From positions 186,001 to 250,000 of the forward strand of contig JARBJD010000075.1 in NCBI GenBank assembly GCA_033064195.1: a DNA stretch of 64,000 nucleotides, read 5' to 3'. The DNA is from Blattamonas nauphoetae (taxonomy: Eukaryota; Preaxostyla; Oxymonadida). Positions 34,088 through 45,061 of this stretch are shown here, in pieces; position 1 is the first letter of the stretch; each line of letters begins with the position of its first letter. Made by a program: the position numbers and the translations under genes. The notes beneath the pieces are model-generated. The model had not been told where the DNA came from and made no database searches. It saw only the letters and a list, made by a program, of their open reading frames with translations.

Positions 34088-37000
34088 TCATTCGTCTTCT
34101 CCATCAAGCCTTGTTTCGTCCATCGTCTCGAGGTACGTTCCTTCGTCAAACATCATCTCATTTGCCATCTGTAGCTGCTCGGCTGGCTTCTCTTCTTCTC
34201 GGTGTCGATGTTTGTGTTCCTTCTTCTCCTCCTTGTGCTCACTGTCATCCCTCTTTTTGCGTTCCTTCTTTTCTTCTTTGTGCTCACTGTCGTCCCTCTT
34301 CTTCCTTTCTTTCCTTTCTTCTTTGTGTTCACTATCATCTCTCTTCTTTCGTTCCTTCTTTTCTTCTTTCTCGTCTCCTTCATCTTTCTTTTTCCGTTCT
34401 TTCCTTTCCTCCTTATGTTCGCTATCCTCTCTCTTCTTCCGCTCTTTCTTCTCCTTCTTCTCGCCTTCTTCACCTTCATCTTTCTTCTTTCTTTCTTTCC
34501 TCTCGTCCTTGTGTTCACTGTCGTCTCTCTTCTTTTTCTCCCTCTTTTCTTTCTTCTCTCCCTCTTCTTCGGCATCGTCCTTCTTCTTTTCTTTTTTCTT
34601 CTCCTCACCGTCATCCTTCTTCTTTCGTTCTTTCTTTTCCTTCTTCTCTCCTTCCTCTTCCTTCGTTTCACCATCATTCTTCTTCTTTCGTTCTTTCTTC
34701 TCTTTCTTTTCACCTTCCTCACCATCATCTTTCTTCTTCCGTTCCTTCTTTTCTTTCTTCTCTCCTTCCTCACCATCCTTCTCTTTGTCTTTGTGCTTTC
34801 CATGTTCTCTGTGCTTCTTCTTTTCACCTTCCTCGCCTTCCGCCTTTTCCTCTTCTCCTTCTTTGTCTTTCTTCTTCTTTTTCTCTCTCTTCTTTTCACC
34901 ACCTTCTTCCCCTTCTTCCTTATCTTCTCCTTCTTCTTCTCCTTCCTTCTCCTTCTTCTTCTTTCTGCTCTCCTTCTTCTCACCATCTTCACCATCCTTT
35001 GTATGCTTCTTTCTATCTTTCTTCTTTTCCGCTTCTTCTCCATCTTCCTTCTCCTTGTCTGCATCTTTCTTCTTCTTTGAATCTTTCTTCTTTTCGCCTT
35101 CATCTTCATCTTTGTCTCGTTTCTTCTTGTTCTTCTTCTTCCCTTTCTCTTCTTCTTCCTCTTCTTCCTTATCCTTCTTCTTCTTTTTCTTGTCTTTCTT
35201 CTCGTCATCTTCTTCCTCATCACGATCTCTCTTCTTCTTTTTCTTCTCCTTCTTTTCCTTCTCCTCCTCTTCGGCTTCCTCTTCCCCGATTCTGTACGGT
35301 TTGACGTCCTTCAAAGTCACCACTCCCTTGATGTGATTCTGCAGAGCAAGCAAGATCTCTGGTGAGCCTGCCTCTTTCATCTCTTCCTCCAAATACTCGT
35401 ACGTCGAGCCAGAAGTTGGCGGGACAACAGACAGAAGAGTGACGAGGGTGATCAGACAGCGCTTGGTCAGTTCATTCGACCCACGACGGAAAATGATGGT
35501 TGTGAGGATTTCCACAAGACCTGCACCGATCATCATCTTTGCGCCGTTCAGCTTGTACCGGCAGAGGATGCTGCTGCACGCTCTGGCTGCTTCGTTTTGG
35601 ATGTTCTCTGTGCGTCCATCTCGGATGAGCTCAACCAGCGAGCGCATGATGAGTGGCTGGTTGAGAATCGGGAGATCAGTCTTCTCGTTCAGAAGACGGA
35701 AGTACTTCACAGCCTTCTTCACAGATTTGTTGTTGGGGAGGAGGGTGCTTGTCGGGTGGGGCCGGAACGTGACTTGCTCAATAATCGACGATGTGGCGTA
35801 CAACAAGGCTCCAATCGCCATCTCCTTCTCTCGTCCTGGTTCGCCTATTCAGAACAGTGAAAGGAAGAGATGAGAATAAAGAATGATGAAAGTGCCAACA
35901 GAGGAAGCGTGTTCAAACGAGACAATTGAAGAAGTGGCAAACCGTCGTAGAGTTGTGCATTCTGGTCGATCAGTTGGACAGCAATTTGGAGATCTTCGAT
36001 TGTTTGGAGAGGGAGAGGGTTTTTGTATGGCTGAACCACAGCTGGCCCCCTCTTCTTCTGCGGCGGCGACTCCTTCACGTGGATGGTTCGGACATCTCCG
36101 TTCCCCCACCCCTCCACCATGCACCCATCCAGCGAGCCAATCGCACGATGGGCAGCTTTGAATGTGTCCATCCCAACAAGTGCACATCCCCTGGACCGCC
36201 CACTCTTCTCTCGGAACACGTCGCAGAGGACGACCTCCCCAACCATCTGGAACAGGTCGTGCACAGGATACTCGTCTGTGTCTCGATCAAACCCCCACAC
36301 GAAGAGGGTTGTTGTGCGAGGAAGGTACCCGTCCACCAATTCGGGGAAGTTCTGTTGGTAGCTCACCGTTCGAGACACGGCTTCGATGGCATTTTGGTAG
36401 CTTTGCGACGATCTTTGTTGTTCGACGTGTTGGCGTTGAAGCATTTGAAGCTCATTTTCAATTCTTTGATGTTCGGTTTTTTGTTTCTGAAGGTTGGCTT
36501 GGTGGGAAGAGATGAGCGACGAGGCAGATTGATTGGGTGTGGCAGATTGAACAGAAATCTGGCTTGGAGTCAAAGACTGGCCTGAAGCAGCGGATGATTG
36601 TGAAAGATTTGTTGCCTGGGACGCGAGGGATGGTTGGTAAGAGAGGGACGACACAACAGACGGTGCTGTTGGTAGAGCCCCATAGCCGCCGAGAGATGGC
36701 GCAATCGATACACCATCAAGTGTGGATTGGGATAGAGTGAGAGAGACACCAGCTTGAGAGCCAGCATTCGTGATGGCTGAGGGAGAACCAGGGCGTCCTT
36801 CTTCGTGCTTGCTTACAACGTCCTCATTTCCATCTTCAGAAAGAGAAGGAAGACTCACAGACGGATGTGATCCTGCGGAATGCATGGAAATGCCTGTTGC
36901 CTCAGAATGGATGGATGGAGGCGGGGAGAGGGTGACTTTCTGAGAATGTTCGCTGGCTCCGATGGAGTGGACAGAGGGCATATATCTCATGTTCGAACCC

Positions 37001-37902
37001 GGTGCTCCATCTTCTGAGGGCATTGTGATGGTGCTCATCCCATCGTGCTGTGGGCGTTCACGTTCTAATTTCTCGATGAGATCAGCTGCTGTTCCTTCCT
37101 GTAAGTGTCCCTGTCCCAACTCATCATCATCATGAATTATTGGAGCCCCATCTGGCCCAACTTCCTCTTCTGATTGTCCACCTTCTTCGCCTTCTTCGCT
37201 GCTTTGTTCACCGCTCGAGCTGAATGGCCCGCTCCCACTTTCAGAAAAGCTTCCACTCTCCCCACTGCTGCGACCACCACTTTCTGAGCGATGTTGTCCC
37301 CCTCTTCGACCTCGTCGAAGTTGGAATCCTTCTCCATCCTGTCTTTTCACAAATTGTCCAAGAGGTCCAGCTTCCGTTAATAGAGAAACAGGAACAAAAC
37401 CTATAGTTAGAATGAGACATAAAGATCAATTTGGTAGATGAGATAGTGGTATTGGAAGTTAAATGTGCAGAATATACCCTCACGACCATCCAATGTTCGA
37501 CAGATGACTCGTTCTTGTTCGTCAGCTTGCAAAACAATCATAATTTCACCGTGATTCAAATGTAACCATTCAGGCTATTGTCAAAAATGTCGTAAAAGTG
37601 GATCAAACCTCTTCTGGATGAAAGTCAGCGACTGCAGCGTAAGTTGGGATTTGCATCATTTGTTGTTCTTCTTGGGCCTTTCTGACATCTTGATGGCATA
37701 AAACACAGTGTCCATCCTCACTGACCACCTTTCCAACACAATCTGGACAGACAATCTGTCCACAGCATGGGAGTCCATAGTTCTCCGGATGAGGAAGGTT
37801 GCAGAGTGCACAAAGAGGATTTTCTACAGGTTGAGGGTCACCTTCAGGGATAGGTTCGTCCTTTTGGGATGGATCTTTCTGCTCTTCTTCAGAGCCCGCC
37901 AT
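34088..37902 (-). CDS. RING - SH3 - coiled coil - RRM - ARM-like - K/E-rich tail fusion protein
   Basis: Four exons (37609-37902, 37478-37574, 35943-37400, 34088-35844) sum to 3606 nt, exactly 1202 codons, with consistent phases. The N-terminus has a zinc-finger block with CALCNLPHPENYGLPCCG, CPDC and CVLC (RING-like). An SH3 domain follows directly: YAAVADFHPEE, then WLHLNHGEIMIVLQAD and DGREGFVPVSLL. A Ser/Gly-rich linker and a coiled coil (QRIENELQMLQRQHVEQQR) lead to an RNA-recognition fold, TTLFVWGFDRDTD through SGRSRGCALVGM to GNGDVRTIHVKES. Then a helical ARM-like region (IIEQVTFRP; RSLVELIRDGRTENIQNEAA) and finally about 370 residues of K/E/D/R repeats. A possible RNA-linked ubiquitin ligase; function unknown. 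Two genes was the alternative, but the intron from 35845 to 35942 joins them in phase. Confidence 0.7.
34190..35300 (-). repeat. Lys/Glu-rich low-complexity repeat tract
   Basis: This purine-rich (minus strand) tract encodes imperfect tandem units such as EKKERKKRDDSEHKEE and ERKKKDEGEEGEKKE, roughly 12-20 residues each, within the last exon of the RING-SH3-RRM-ARM gene. Because of its triplet periodicity, several frames stay open on both strands (Ser/Leu-rich on plus, Arg-rich on minus); these are shadows. Such tracts expand and contract by slippage, so length is likely polymorphic. Confidence 0.85.
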
Positions 37903-37961
37903 GTTGTGGATGATCGACCCAGCAAGTATTATCATTCTTTTCTCTCTTCTTTCTGTGGTGA

Positions 37962-40900
37962 ATGATACATTCATCTCCACTATTTTTTACTTTTTTTGGT
38001 CATTACTCACTGAATACACCCAATCAAACTATCCCTCCCCAATGTGACGCACTTTTCACAAAATCTTTCCAAACCTCCTTTGATTCGAGAGATCTTACAT
38101 CATTCTGTTTCCCTGAGAAAACTATTCACAGGGATGTATTCCTTAAGTCAGAAGAGGTCCATCCTTTTTCACTTTTTGGGACAGGAAGAGCACAAAGAAT
38201 TGGATGGTGCATTCGTTTCGTTCCACAACATCGAAATACTATTGAATGTCTTTGCATTGTTACACAGCATCGATGGATGAGTGTTTTTCCACAAATTCTT
38301 CACTTTCTCCTCCAAATGTACAAGCAAACTGACCTTTATTCTCAATCATCACTCCCATCCACCGAAACATCCTCTTCGGTCTTTATGCCTCTCCTGGAAC
38401 CATTTCAGAATGTGAATCCCTTCCCTCAAGGAGGTGATTCGCTGAATGTTTTTGTTTCAACCGAGTTTTCTTCAGATAAATCCGGAAATATTGTTTATTC
38501 TCAATCATCAAAACAACCTTTCACTCTCCAAATTCCACACAGCCTCTATGGAGTCCCCACAGATTTAAACATTTTTTCAATAATATTTCAACAAATTCCT
38601 CCCTCGCTATTGCTCAGTCTCCATGTCCATCATCTCCTTGACATCCCCATCATCATAACAGGTGCTTCGCCAGCTGTTATTTCGTACACGTGCTTCAGTA
38701 TAGTTCATCTCTTTCTTCCTTTCTCTTATTGCGGTCAGTTCATCCCACTCATCCCAGCCCATCTCAGCCATGTTGCAGAAGTGTTTATGCCCTCAGTTAT
38801 TGGCATTTTGCCAGAATGTCTCTCTTCTGATCTAAGCATATACTCGTCTGCAATTATGGTTAATCTTTCCGATAAACGAGTGATTCTACCGAATAACGAC
38901 AATTATCGTCAGACTTGTCCCAATGTGATTCCATCTACGATCTCCACATCGTTGGTTTGGCTTCCAAACCCACCAGGTTTAACGCAGGCTACCAGAGATG
39001 TTTGGGATTTACTGGTAGAATGTGGGATAAGAAGAGGGGAAGGTGGAAAAAACCCAAATCCACGAGATGATCAAGACGTGGAGACTGACACGTTTTCTGG
39101 GGGAGTATCCAGCCTCTCTGATCCATTCACTCCAGAAACAACCGATTTTGAGCAAGAGATTGGGAGTCAGTCAGAAGATATCGACATGGACCGGCCAGAA
39201 AGCGATGAAGACTACTCCGATGATTCTGACACTCTCAAAACGAACCGCTTGGCTGCTGGGCGAAAAGCGAACCAGTACAGTTCGATGACCACTCGTGGGC
39301 AGAGACTCCGACGAGACGTCTTGGCAGATGAAACGGTGGGAGACACAAACCAATCAGCCACACTTCCGTCAAGTGGGAATCCGGGAAAGCAGCGAGTCTC
39401 GGCTTTCATCCCAACTCGAATCGCATCAAAGGATCTTCGATCGGCCACGAACATCAAACATGCCTCGTTGAATGATTTTGGCTCACCGAAAAGGACAGTC
39501 CGCAATTCCACTCATCCATCTCATCTTTGGGGGGCTTGGAAGCGGAGGGTGTGCCTTTACAATGGGAAGCTGGAAAGTGTTTGGGGAGTTCAAAACGGAG
39601 ATTGGTGGCCGGTGTGTCAGAAAGGAGGAATCAGGAACGACAAAATGGGGAGAGTTCTCACCCGACTGGAAAATAGCGAGCAGAGAGACGGGCGACACAA
39701 CGAAGGCCAACGACGGAAGGATTTAGCTCAAGTTGCGCGTCTTCCCCTTCTGAAATCTTTCTACGTGACTCACTCGTCGTCTGCGACAGGATTTGCGGAG
39801 AATGGATGGGTTCTCAAAAAACTCGGAGCGAACCAGGCCTCCTCTCCAAGAAACATCATCTCTGCCCTCTCAAACAACACAGCACAATCATCTCTCTCGT
39901 TCTTCGAGGATGAACGAACCCACACGAAATCACAAACCAATTTCAAAGCCACTGAACTTTCTCTAAATCGGCATGTTGTTGGTTTTAACCAACTTCTGGG
40001 AACACTCAACAACACCCAAATCATTCCCTCTTCTGTCATCCCAAATAACTCATCGCTAACAAACACGACAGCTGGAATCACTCTCCCGATCGGGCAACTT
40101 CACAATGCACGCAACATCCCTTTCTTCCTCTCGCTGTCACTCCCGCTTTCGTACTCTCATCGACTCCTCCTCATTTTTCTTCGGTGGCATGCAGCAATTC
40201 TCACCCATGCTCGTCTTGCAGTCAAAACGGACACGAAAACTTTCCAACTTGATCGCTTCGTTGCATCGTTCTCTTTCCTGAAAATGCCGTTTGCTAAGGC
40301 GTTTGTCAATACACAACATTTCACAGTGTTTGTGGAAGAGCACACGCCACTCTGGGCGGAGGAGATGGAGAAGCAGTTGATGCTCGATTCGTACTCCATC
40401 GATCAGGGAGAGATGGATGTGATTGGTGATGACGGCACCGATCAGGCCACAACCGACCAGAGCATCGATGCATTTTCTTCGCATCACGCTGAAGACGACA
40501 GCTCCGATTCATCAGATGATGTTGATGACTTTGACCTCCTGTTTCCGAGTCCAAAACCGAAAGAAATGACTGAAACAAAGCGCAGTGCACTGCTCTCGAC
40601 TTCTCTGTCCTCAAGTCAGTCGTCTCTCCATTCACCAACACCGACGCAACCTTTTCAATCCAAACTCAGACTCAATCAAGGTCATCCGAAGGCCCTGGGA
40701 TTGTTGTCGAAGCAAAACAAATTCTTTGGTCAGTCATTTTCTGCCCTCCCTGTTCTCAGCCCCTCAACAGACCCAAACCAAACTCAGTCTTCCACAGAAA
40801 TGATGACAACTATGAACTCGTCCATGAACACCTCCGATCGAATGACGGACCAATTTCATCTCAATCAAGAGGAAACTCAGCTCGAGCCTGTTATCGTTTC

Positions 40901-42014
40901 GGATGAGACCCAAACAACTCTTCTTTGGGGGACAACTACTCCGTTTCAGCCGAGGCTGGAGCTGGAGTCATGTCTTATTGATGATGAAGAAATGAATGAT
41001 GATGAGGAGCCGAGTGGAGGAGAAGAAAACTGGATTGATCGAGAAGAAAACGAGAAGGTTGAGGCCGAAGATGATGATGTTGATGTCACTCTCACGAATT
41101 CTCTGGCTTTTCATCGAGCAAAGAATGATTCGGGGTGGTCGCGTTGGTCTCGCAAGTGGAAAGTCAGTCAGGAGGATCGGATAAACGCACATGAACAGTT
41201 CCTCTCGCATTCTGGAATGTGTTTAGGTCCATCTTCTTGGAAGCGGAGTCATGTAACAACAACATTCTCCGCATTGTGCTCTCCAGTCTCATCTTTTGTT
41301 GGATCTGTTGCCGAGATCCCTTCAGTCTCTGCCGGTCTGACGGGAGGTTTTGGAGGACGGATGAGCGAACCTCGTCATCGAGGTGATTGGGAAACAGGAA
41401 CGGAGGATGGCTATGTCACTGTTGGTGAAGTGCGAAGGAGGCTTGACCTGGTCAACAGGATTACACGTGTGGCTCAGAGAAAGCCGGTTCAGAACGATCT
41501 GAAAGGGGAAAAGACAATCCAGACAAATTCACTCCTCCAACTGACAGACACCATTCCACTCCGATTTCAACGGCCTCAACTTTCGAAGGAGGACGAATCC
41601 CCAACACCTCTTGTCATTCCGTCTCAGAAGAAGCTGATCACCAACTCGTACATCCACTCAGGGTATCCGTGGATGAGCCTTGTGAAAGTTATGCCGCCGA
41701 CTGGAACCCAACTCACTCAGCACCCGCCACTCCATCTTGACGAGGAGGAGCCAGCGAAAGAAGTTGGAAAAGAGACGGTCAAGATTGAGGATGTTCATGT
41801 TCATCCGCTTGCCTCGTTCCAGACAGAGTCGAAGGAGACTACGACCCAACAATTGCGGGTCCCACAAAGAAAGCCGCCGTCAGCTCCAATGCCAGCTCCT
41901 CCTCCTGTGTTCACGCGATCTGCCCCTCCTCCACCTCCTCCAAAGGCCAAACCTCAGAACACTGGAGTTCCACCTGTCTCGGACTCACCTGATCCGGACG
42001 AACATGTTGAATAA
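37962..42014 (+). CDS. DENN-domain protein (putative Rab exchange factor)
   Basis: The product is 1350 residues with no evident intron. The N-terminus has a uDENN-like FCFPE followed by GTGRAQRIGWCIRFVP. The central DENN signature runs LLDIPIIITGASPAVISYTC, then IVHLFLPFSYCGQFIPLIPA, SVIGILPECLSSD and IMVNLSDKRVIL, the usual order of strand, P-F-x-W/Y, I-P-x-L-P and the V-D/N-L block. DENN proteins load GTP onto Rab GTPases at membranes. The remaining 1000 residues are mostly Ser/Thr-rich and acidic, ending with a Pro-rich stretch (A-P-P-P-P-P-P-K) that could bind SH3 domains. Its divergent neighbour, 59 bp away, encodes an SH3 domain. The start is the first ATG after that gap; a small 5' exon cannot be excluded. 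Confidence 0.72.
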   Translation: MIHSSPLFFTFFGHYSLNTPNQTIPPQCDALFTKSFQTSFDSRDLTSFCFPEKTIHRDVFLKSEEVHPFSLFGTGRAQRIGWCIRFVPQHRNTIECLCIVTQHRWMSVFPQILHFLLQMYKQTDLYSQSSLPSTETSSSVFMPLLEPFQNVNPFPQGGDSLNVFVSTEFSSDKSGNIVYSQSSKQPFTLQIPHSLYGVPTDLNIFSIIFQQIPPSLLLSLHVHHLLDIPIIITGASPAVISYTCFSIVHLFLPFSYCGQFIPLIPAHLSHVAEVFMPSVIGILPECLSSDLSIYSSAIMVNLSDKRVILPNNDNYRQTCPNVIPSTISTSLVWLPNPPGLTQATRDVWDLLVECGIRRGEGGKNPNPRDDQDVETDTFSGGVSSLSDPFTPETTDFEQEIGSQSEDIDMDRPESDEDYSDDSDTLKTNRLAAGRKANQYSSMTTRGQRLRRDVLADETVGDTNQSATLPSSGNPGKQRVSAFIPTRIASKDLRSATNIKHASLNDFGSPKRTVRNSTHPSHLWGAWKRRVCLYNGKLESVWGVQNGDWWPVCQKGGIRNDKMGRVLTRLENSEQRDGRHNEGQRRKDLAQVARLPLLKSFYVTHSSSATGFAENGWVLKKLGANQASSPRNIISALSNNTAQSSLSFFEDERTHTKSQTNFKATELSLNRHVVGFNQLLGTLNNTQIIPSSVIPNNSSLTNTTAGITLPIGQLHNARNIPFFLSLSLPLSYSHRLLLIFLRWHAAILTHARLAVKTDTKTFQLDRFVASFSFLKMPFAKAFVNTQHFTVFVEEHTPLWAEEMEKQLMLDSYSIDQGEMDVIGDDGTDQATTDQSIDAFSSHHAEDDSSDSSDDVDDFDLLFPSPKPKEMTETKRSALLSTSLSSSQSSLHSPTPTQPFQSKLRLNQGHPKALGLLSKQNKFFGQSFSALPVLSPSTDPNQTQSSTEMMTTMNSSMNTSDRMTDQFHLNQEETQLEPVIVSDETQTTLLWGTTTPFQPRLELESCLIDDEEMNDDEEPSGGEENWIDREENEKVEAEDDDVDVTLTNSLAFHRAKNDSGWSRWSRKWKVSQEDRINAHEQFLSHSGMCLGPSSWKRSHVTTTFSALCSPVSSFVGSVAEIPSVSAGLTGGFGGRMSEPRHRGDWETGTEDGYVTVGEVRRRLDLVNRITRVAQRKPVQNDLKGEKTIQTNSLLQLTDTIPLRFQRPQLSKEDESPTPLVIPSQKKLITNSYIHSGYPWMSLVKVMPPTGTQLTQHPPLHLDEEEPAKEVGKETVKIEDVHVHPLASFQTESKETTTQQLRVPQRKPPSAPMPAPPPVFTRSAPPPPPPKAKPQNTGVPPVSDSPDPDEHVE

Positions 42015-42182
42015 TTCTCTTTATCTTGTTTTCTCCACTTCAATCCAATCATCATTTCCTCAGCTGAGGTCAACTCTTTATTCTCACTCGTTTTTTGACT
42101 TGGCATGAGTTCACAAGGTGATGAGATTCAATAAATAATACATGAGGGAAATGGAATGAAGAAAGAAAGAGTGTGGAATGTT

Positions 42183-43293
42183 TCATTGCCGATTCCCAGG
42201 TGTTGGTCGCGTCGAAATCATATCACTAAACTTGCCTGTCTTCCCCGGAGTGTCTTGTTTCTTTTGTGTCGATTCGGTTTTGAGAGGTTTCTTCGACTCT
42301 GTGCTTTTAGACTTTGACGGATCTTCAATTTTTATTTTGACTTCTGGTTCAGCTGCAATGCTTTTCTCAAATTGAATCATCTCATTCTTCTGTTTTGATT
42401 CTGTTTCGCGAAGTGAATTCTGATACTTCTGATCAAGTCTAGAGAGGGGAATCGATGAACAAAATTGGCGAAATCTCTGTGCATACAATCCCGAATCGTT
42501 CTTTTTTTGGTCCATCAACTCTCGCTTCTCTCTTTCAAGTCTCCTCTGAAGTGTAGACAATTCTTGGGCATGGAGAGCTTTTTGCTGTTTTTTTAGATTC
42601 TCAATCCGCTTTTCTTCTTCAAAAGCAAACTGTGCCCTTTCTTTCGCTTCCTTATTGGAATGAAACAAGCGAAAAACGATACTAATTCATCTGCAGCAAC
42701 TTTTGCTTTGTGTGCTTCTTGGAATCTGAGAGAAGAACGAGTGAAAAAATGACTGCTGAAAGTTAGAAATTGACTTTTTTTCCATCGCTAAATGGATTTC
42801 CGATTTCCGTAACGTGGAAAGTTGAACAGAGAATTTTGGTTCTTGTCCTTTATGATCTTCGAGTTGTTGCTCCAGTTCTGCTTGTTCTTTGAATTGGCGT
42901 TTCTGGAAATAGAGAAAGCACAAAGCGAGAAATGAATCAAGAATGAGAATAAAACGAAAACCAGACCTCTAGGGCATGTTGTTGTTTCTGAGCATCCTTC
43001 AGAAACACCTGAATCTGTTGATCCCAGAGTTCATTGAATTTGACAAGCAAAAAGTCGTGTGCTGCTCTCAAATCATCCTTCTCTGTTTTATGCTTCGTTT
43101 GAAGGGCGTTTTTCTTCTTTTCAATGAGTTGTTTCTTTGCAGAAGCGAGTTGCTTTTGAGCATTGTCTGCTTGGAGGTATTGTCCATTTTTGGCATATTT
43201 ATCAATGCTTTTCACAAGCTTATCAATTACTTTCTGCATTTCCTGAACTTCATCAACTGGAGCTTGCTCGCTAACCTGTTCTTCCTCTGTCAT
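42183..43293 (-). CDS. Conserved-looking coiled-coil protein
   Basis: Four exons separated by introns of about 35-65 nt encode roughly 310 residues, almost all heptad-type helix. The start is MTEEEQVSEQAP, followed by a patterned section, IDKYAKNGQYLQADNAQKQL, in which a Tyr/Asn-rich turn interrupts the helix, then FNELWDQQIQVFLKDAQKQQ. The C-terminal third ends with a basic/Ser/Thr tail. Similar uncharacterised proteins with a Y-x-x-N-x-x-Y/F-x-x-A motif at the head of a long coiled coil occur in flagellates and ciliates, so a cytoskeletal or flagellar role is plausible but unproven. Confidence 0.6.
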
Positions 43294-43414
43294 GGGAAAA
43301 GAAAAGAAATTGTGGAAGGATCACTATTGAGAATGAGCGCAAACGTCTGAGGCAGTCTCGAATTGAAACAGATTCATTCAAATAAAATGCAATCATCTCT
43401 TCAGAATGAAATGA

Positions 43415-44998
43415 TTATTCGATATCTTTGAGGTAATCCTCTGTGTTCATGTCATTCAACCCCAACTCGTCGTTTTGTTCGGCAGTCCGCTCGTATTCCT
43501 CAATGCTTAGGTACGGATCAGGCTCGGGATAAAACAGGTTCTGGATGTATGAGTTGGAGAGGGCGTCGTTGATGACGAACGTGAAAGGACCTGTTTCGAG
43601 ACGCGACATTTTATCGATCTTGTCCAAAAACTCGACCATCGGAAGAGATTCGCTATCTTCTTTGGAATCTCCGTGGACAGTTGTCACACTGAGGTGTTCT
43701 CTCACCTTTTGGAGGAGACCCTGTTTGATCAAGTAATTGACGCATAAAAAGACGAAAAATCAGACCTCAACAGTGGTAAAACATCCCCCCAACGTTCCAG
43801 TTGTGACTTGGAATCCAATTTCTGGAATGAGAAGGAAGGAGGAATCAGATTTGAGGACATCTCGGTTGAGATCTTCGGGGCGAGTGACTCGGAGGCGGTA
43901 AATCTTTCCTTTATCCGAAATATCACCTCCAGGTTTAACCTTAGCAAAGGTGAACAGGAACAAATGAGTATACCTCTGAATTACGATATCCACAGGAATC
44001 ACAAGTGAAAGCCATCAATACAATCTCCTTGAAAAGAGGAATAGTTGCACTAATCGTTCGGAGTACTCCCTCATGATGGCACATTCCACATTCAAGTGGA
44101 ATCTCGACAATATTGTCTGGGTCAGCGACTTTCATGACTTGAGATTCCAGGGCAGCAGTCATCGAAGGATCGACGATTGAGCCAACTAAGTTCAGAGAAG
44201 ATATGAAGAATGGGTAAATTGAGCTTTGGTACAGACCATGGACATTTGGATGATTTTGGTCATTTGTGGGTACGTTTTGATCGGGCACTGGGAGACCGAG
44301 AGCTTTGTTCTGTTCGTAAGTACGCTGATACGATTTGACCGTGAGAAGAGGATCAACATAAGGAGCCGAAGGATTTTGGATGAAACTGTTTCCTGTTGGA
44401 TCATCCAAAATAAGTGTAAATGGAGTGTTCCTCTCGATGAGGTTGTCAATGCGTCCAATGAATCCATCGATTTGAGTAGCGACCTCTGGTGCTTGTATCT
44501 GACCGTGTATTATTAAAAAATTGATTTGACACATGAATATGTAAGAAAACAGACCCTTCGGAGAGGTTGACTTTCTTCGAGCATTGATTTGATGTGAGTA
44601 AGAATTCCTTCGATTGTAGTAATCTCTCCTTTGCGGCCGGCATTGCCGGGGATCTCAAAATCCATTTCAGGAATAACTATCTTCGCCCATTCAGTACGAA
44701 TGACTTCGCGATCAAAATCTTCTGGTTTTTGGACTTTGAGTTCATAAAAACAACCTCTTTCTGCATATTCGACAGTATGTAAGTCCGAAGATCGGAAACC
44801 ACATTCAGGACATTCGAAAGCTGCGAGTATAATGTCCTTGAAGAAAGGAATCGTCTGGCGAAGAAAACGAGTGATTCCGTTCTCCCCGCAAGAAACACAA
44901 TAGCTTTCGAGTTCTGTGGGAAGGATAATATCATTAACGAGAGTAGTTTCTGTCAAATCGGACGTTGGAAGCTCCTCCTGTCGGTTTGCATCAGTCAT
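43415..44998 (-). CDS. ZPR1: ZPR1 zinc-finger protein
   Basis: ZPR1 is a eukaryotic zinc-finger protein that acts as chaperone for eEF1A folding and takes part in growth signalling. The duplicated architecture is complete: the first ZPR1 repeat has CVSCG with CPECG, followed by a beta-barrel with FYELKVQKPEDFDREVIRT and IVIPEMDFEIP; the second has CGMCH with CDSCG and RLRVTRPEDLNRDVLKSD, IPEIGFQVTTGTLGG. Each half is closed by a helical hairpin and a strand containing F-T-x-x-x-D-D/N. Five exons are joined by introns of about 40-75 nt, and the protein is about 470 residues, the normal size. It is divergent from the WD40-like gene with 63 bp between start codons. Confidence 0.92.
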
Positions 44999-45061
44999 GA
45001 GGATGGAATGGGTTCAATGGGTCAGGAAAAATAAAAATACCGTAAACAGTTCTCCCTTGAG

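Noticed and set aside
34190-35300. Regular direct repeats considered as a CRISPR-like or satellite array
   Set aside because: Units vary in length, are in frame with a long coding exon and have no unique spacers.
34111-35336. Long Ser/Leu/Phe-rich plus-strand open frames and an Arg/Lys-rich alternative minus frame
   Set aside because: They are shadows of the triplet-repetitive Lys/Glu-coding tract on the minus strand; no start context, domain or splice support.
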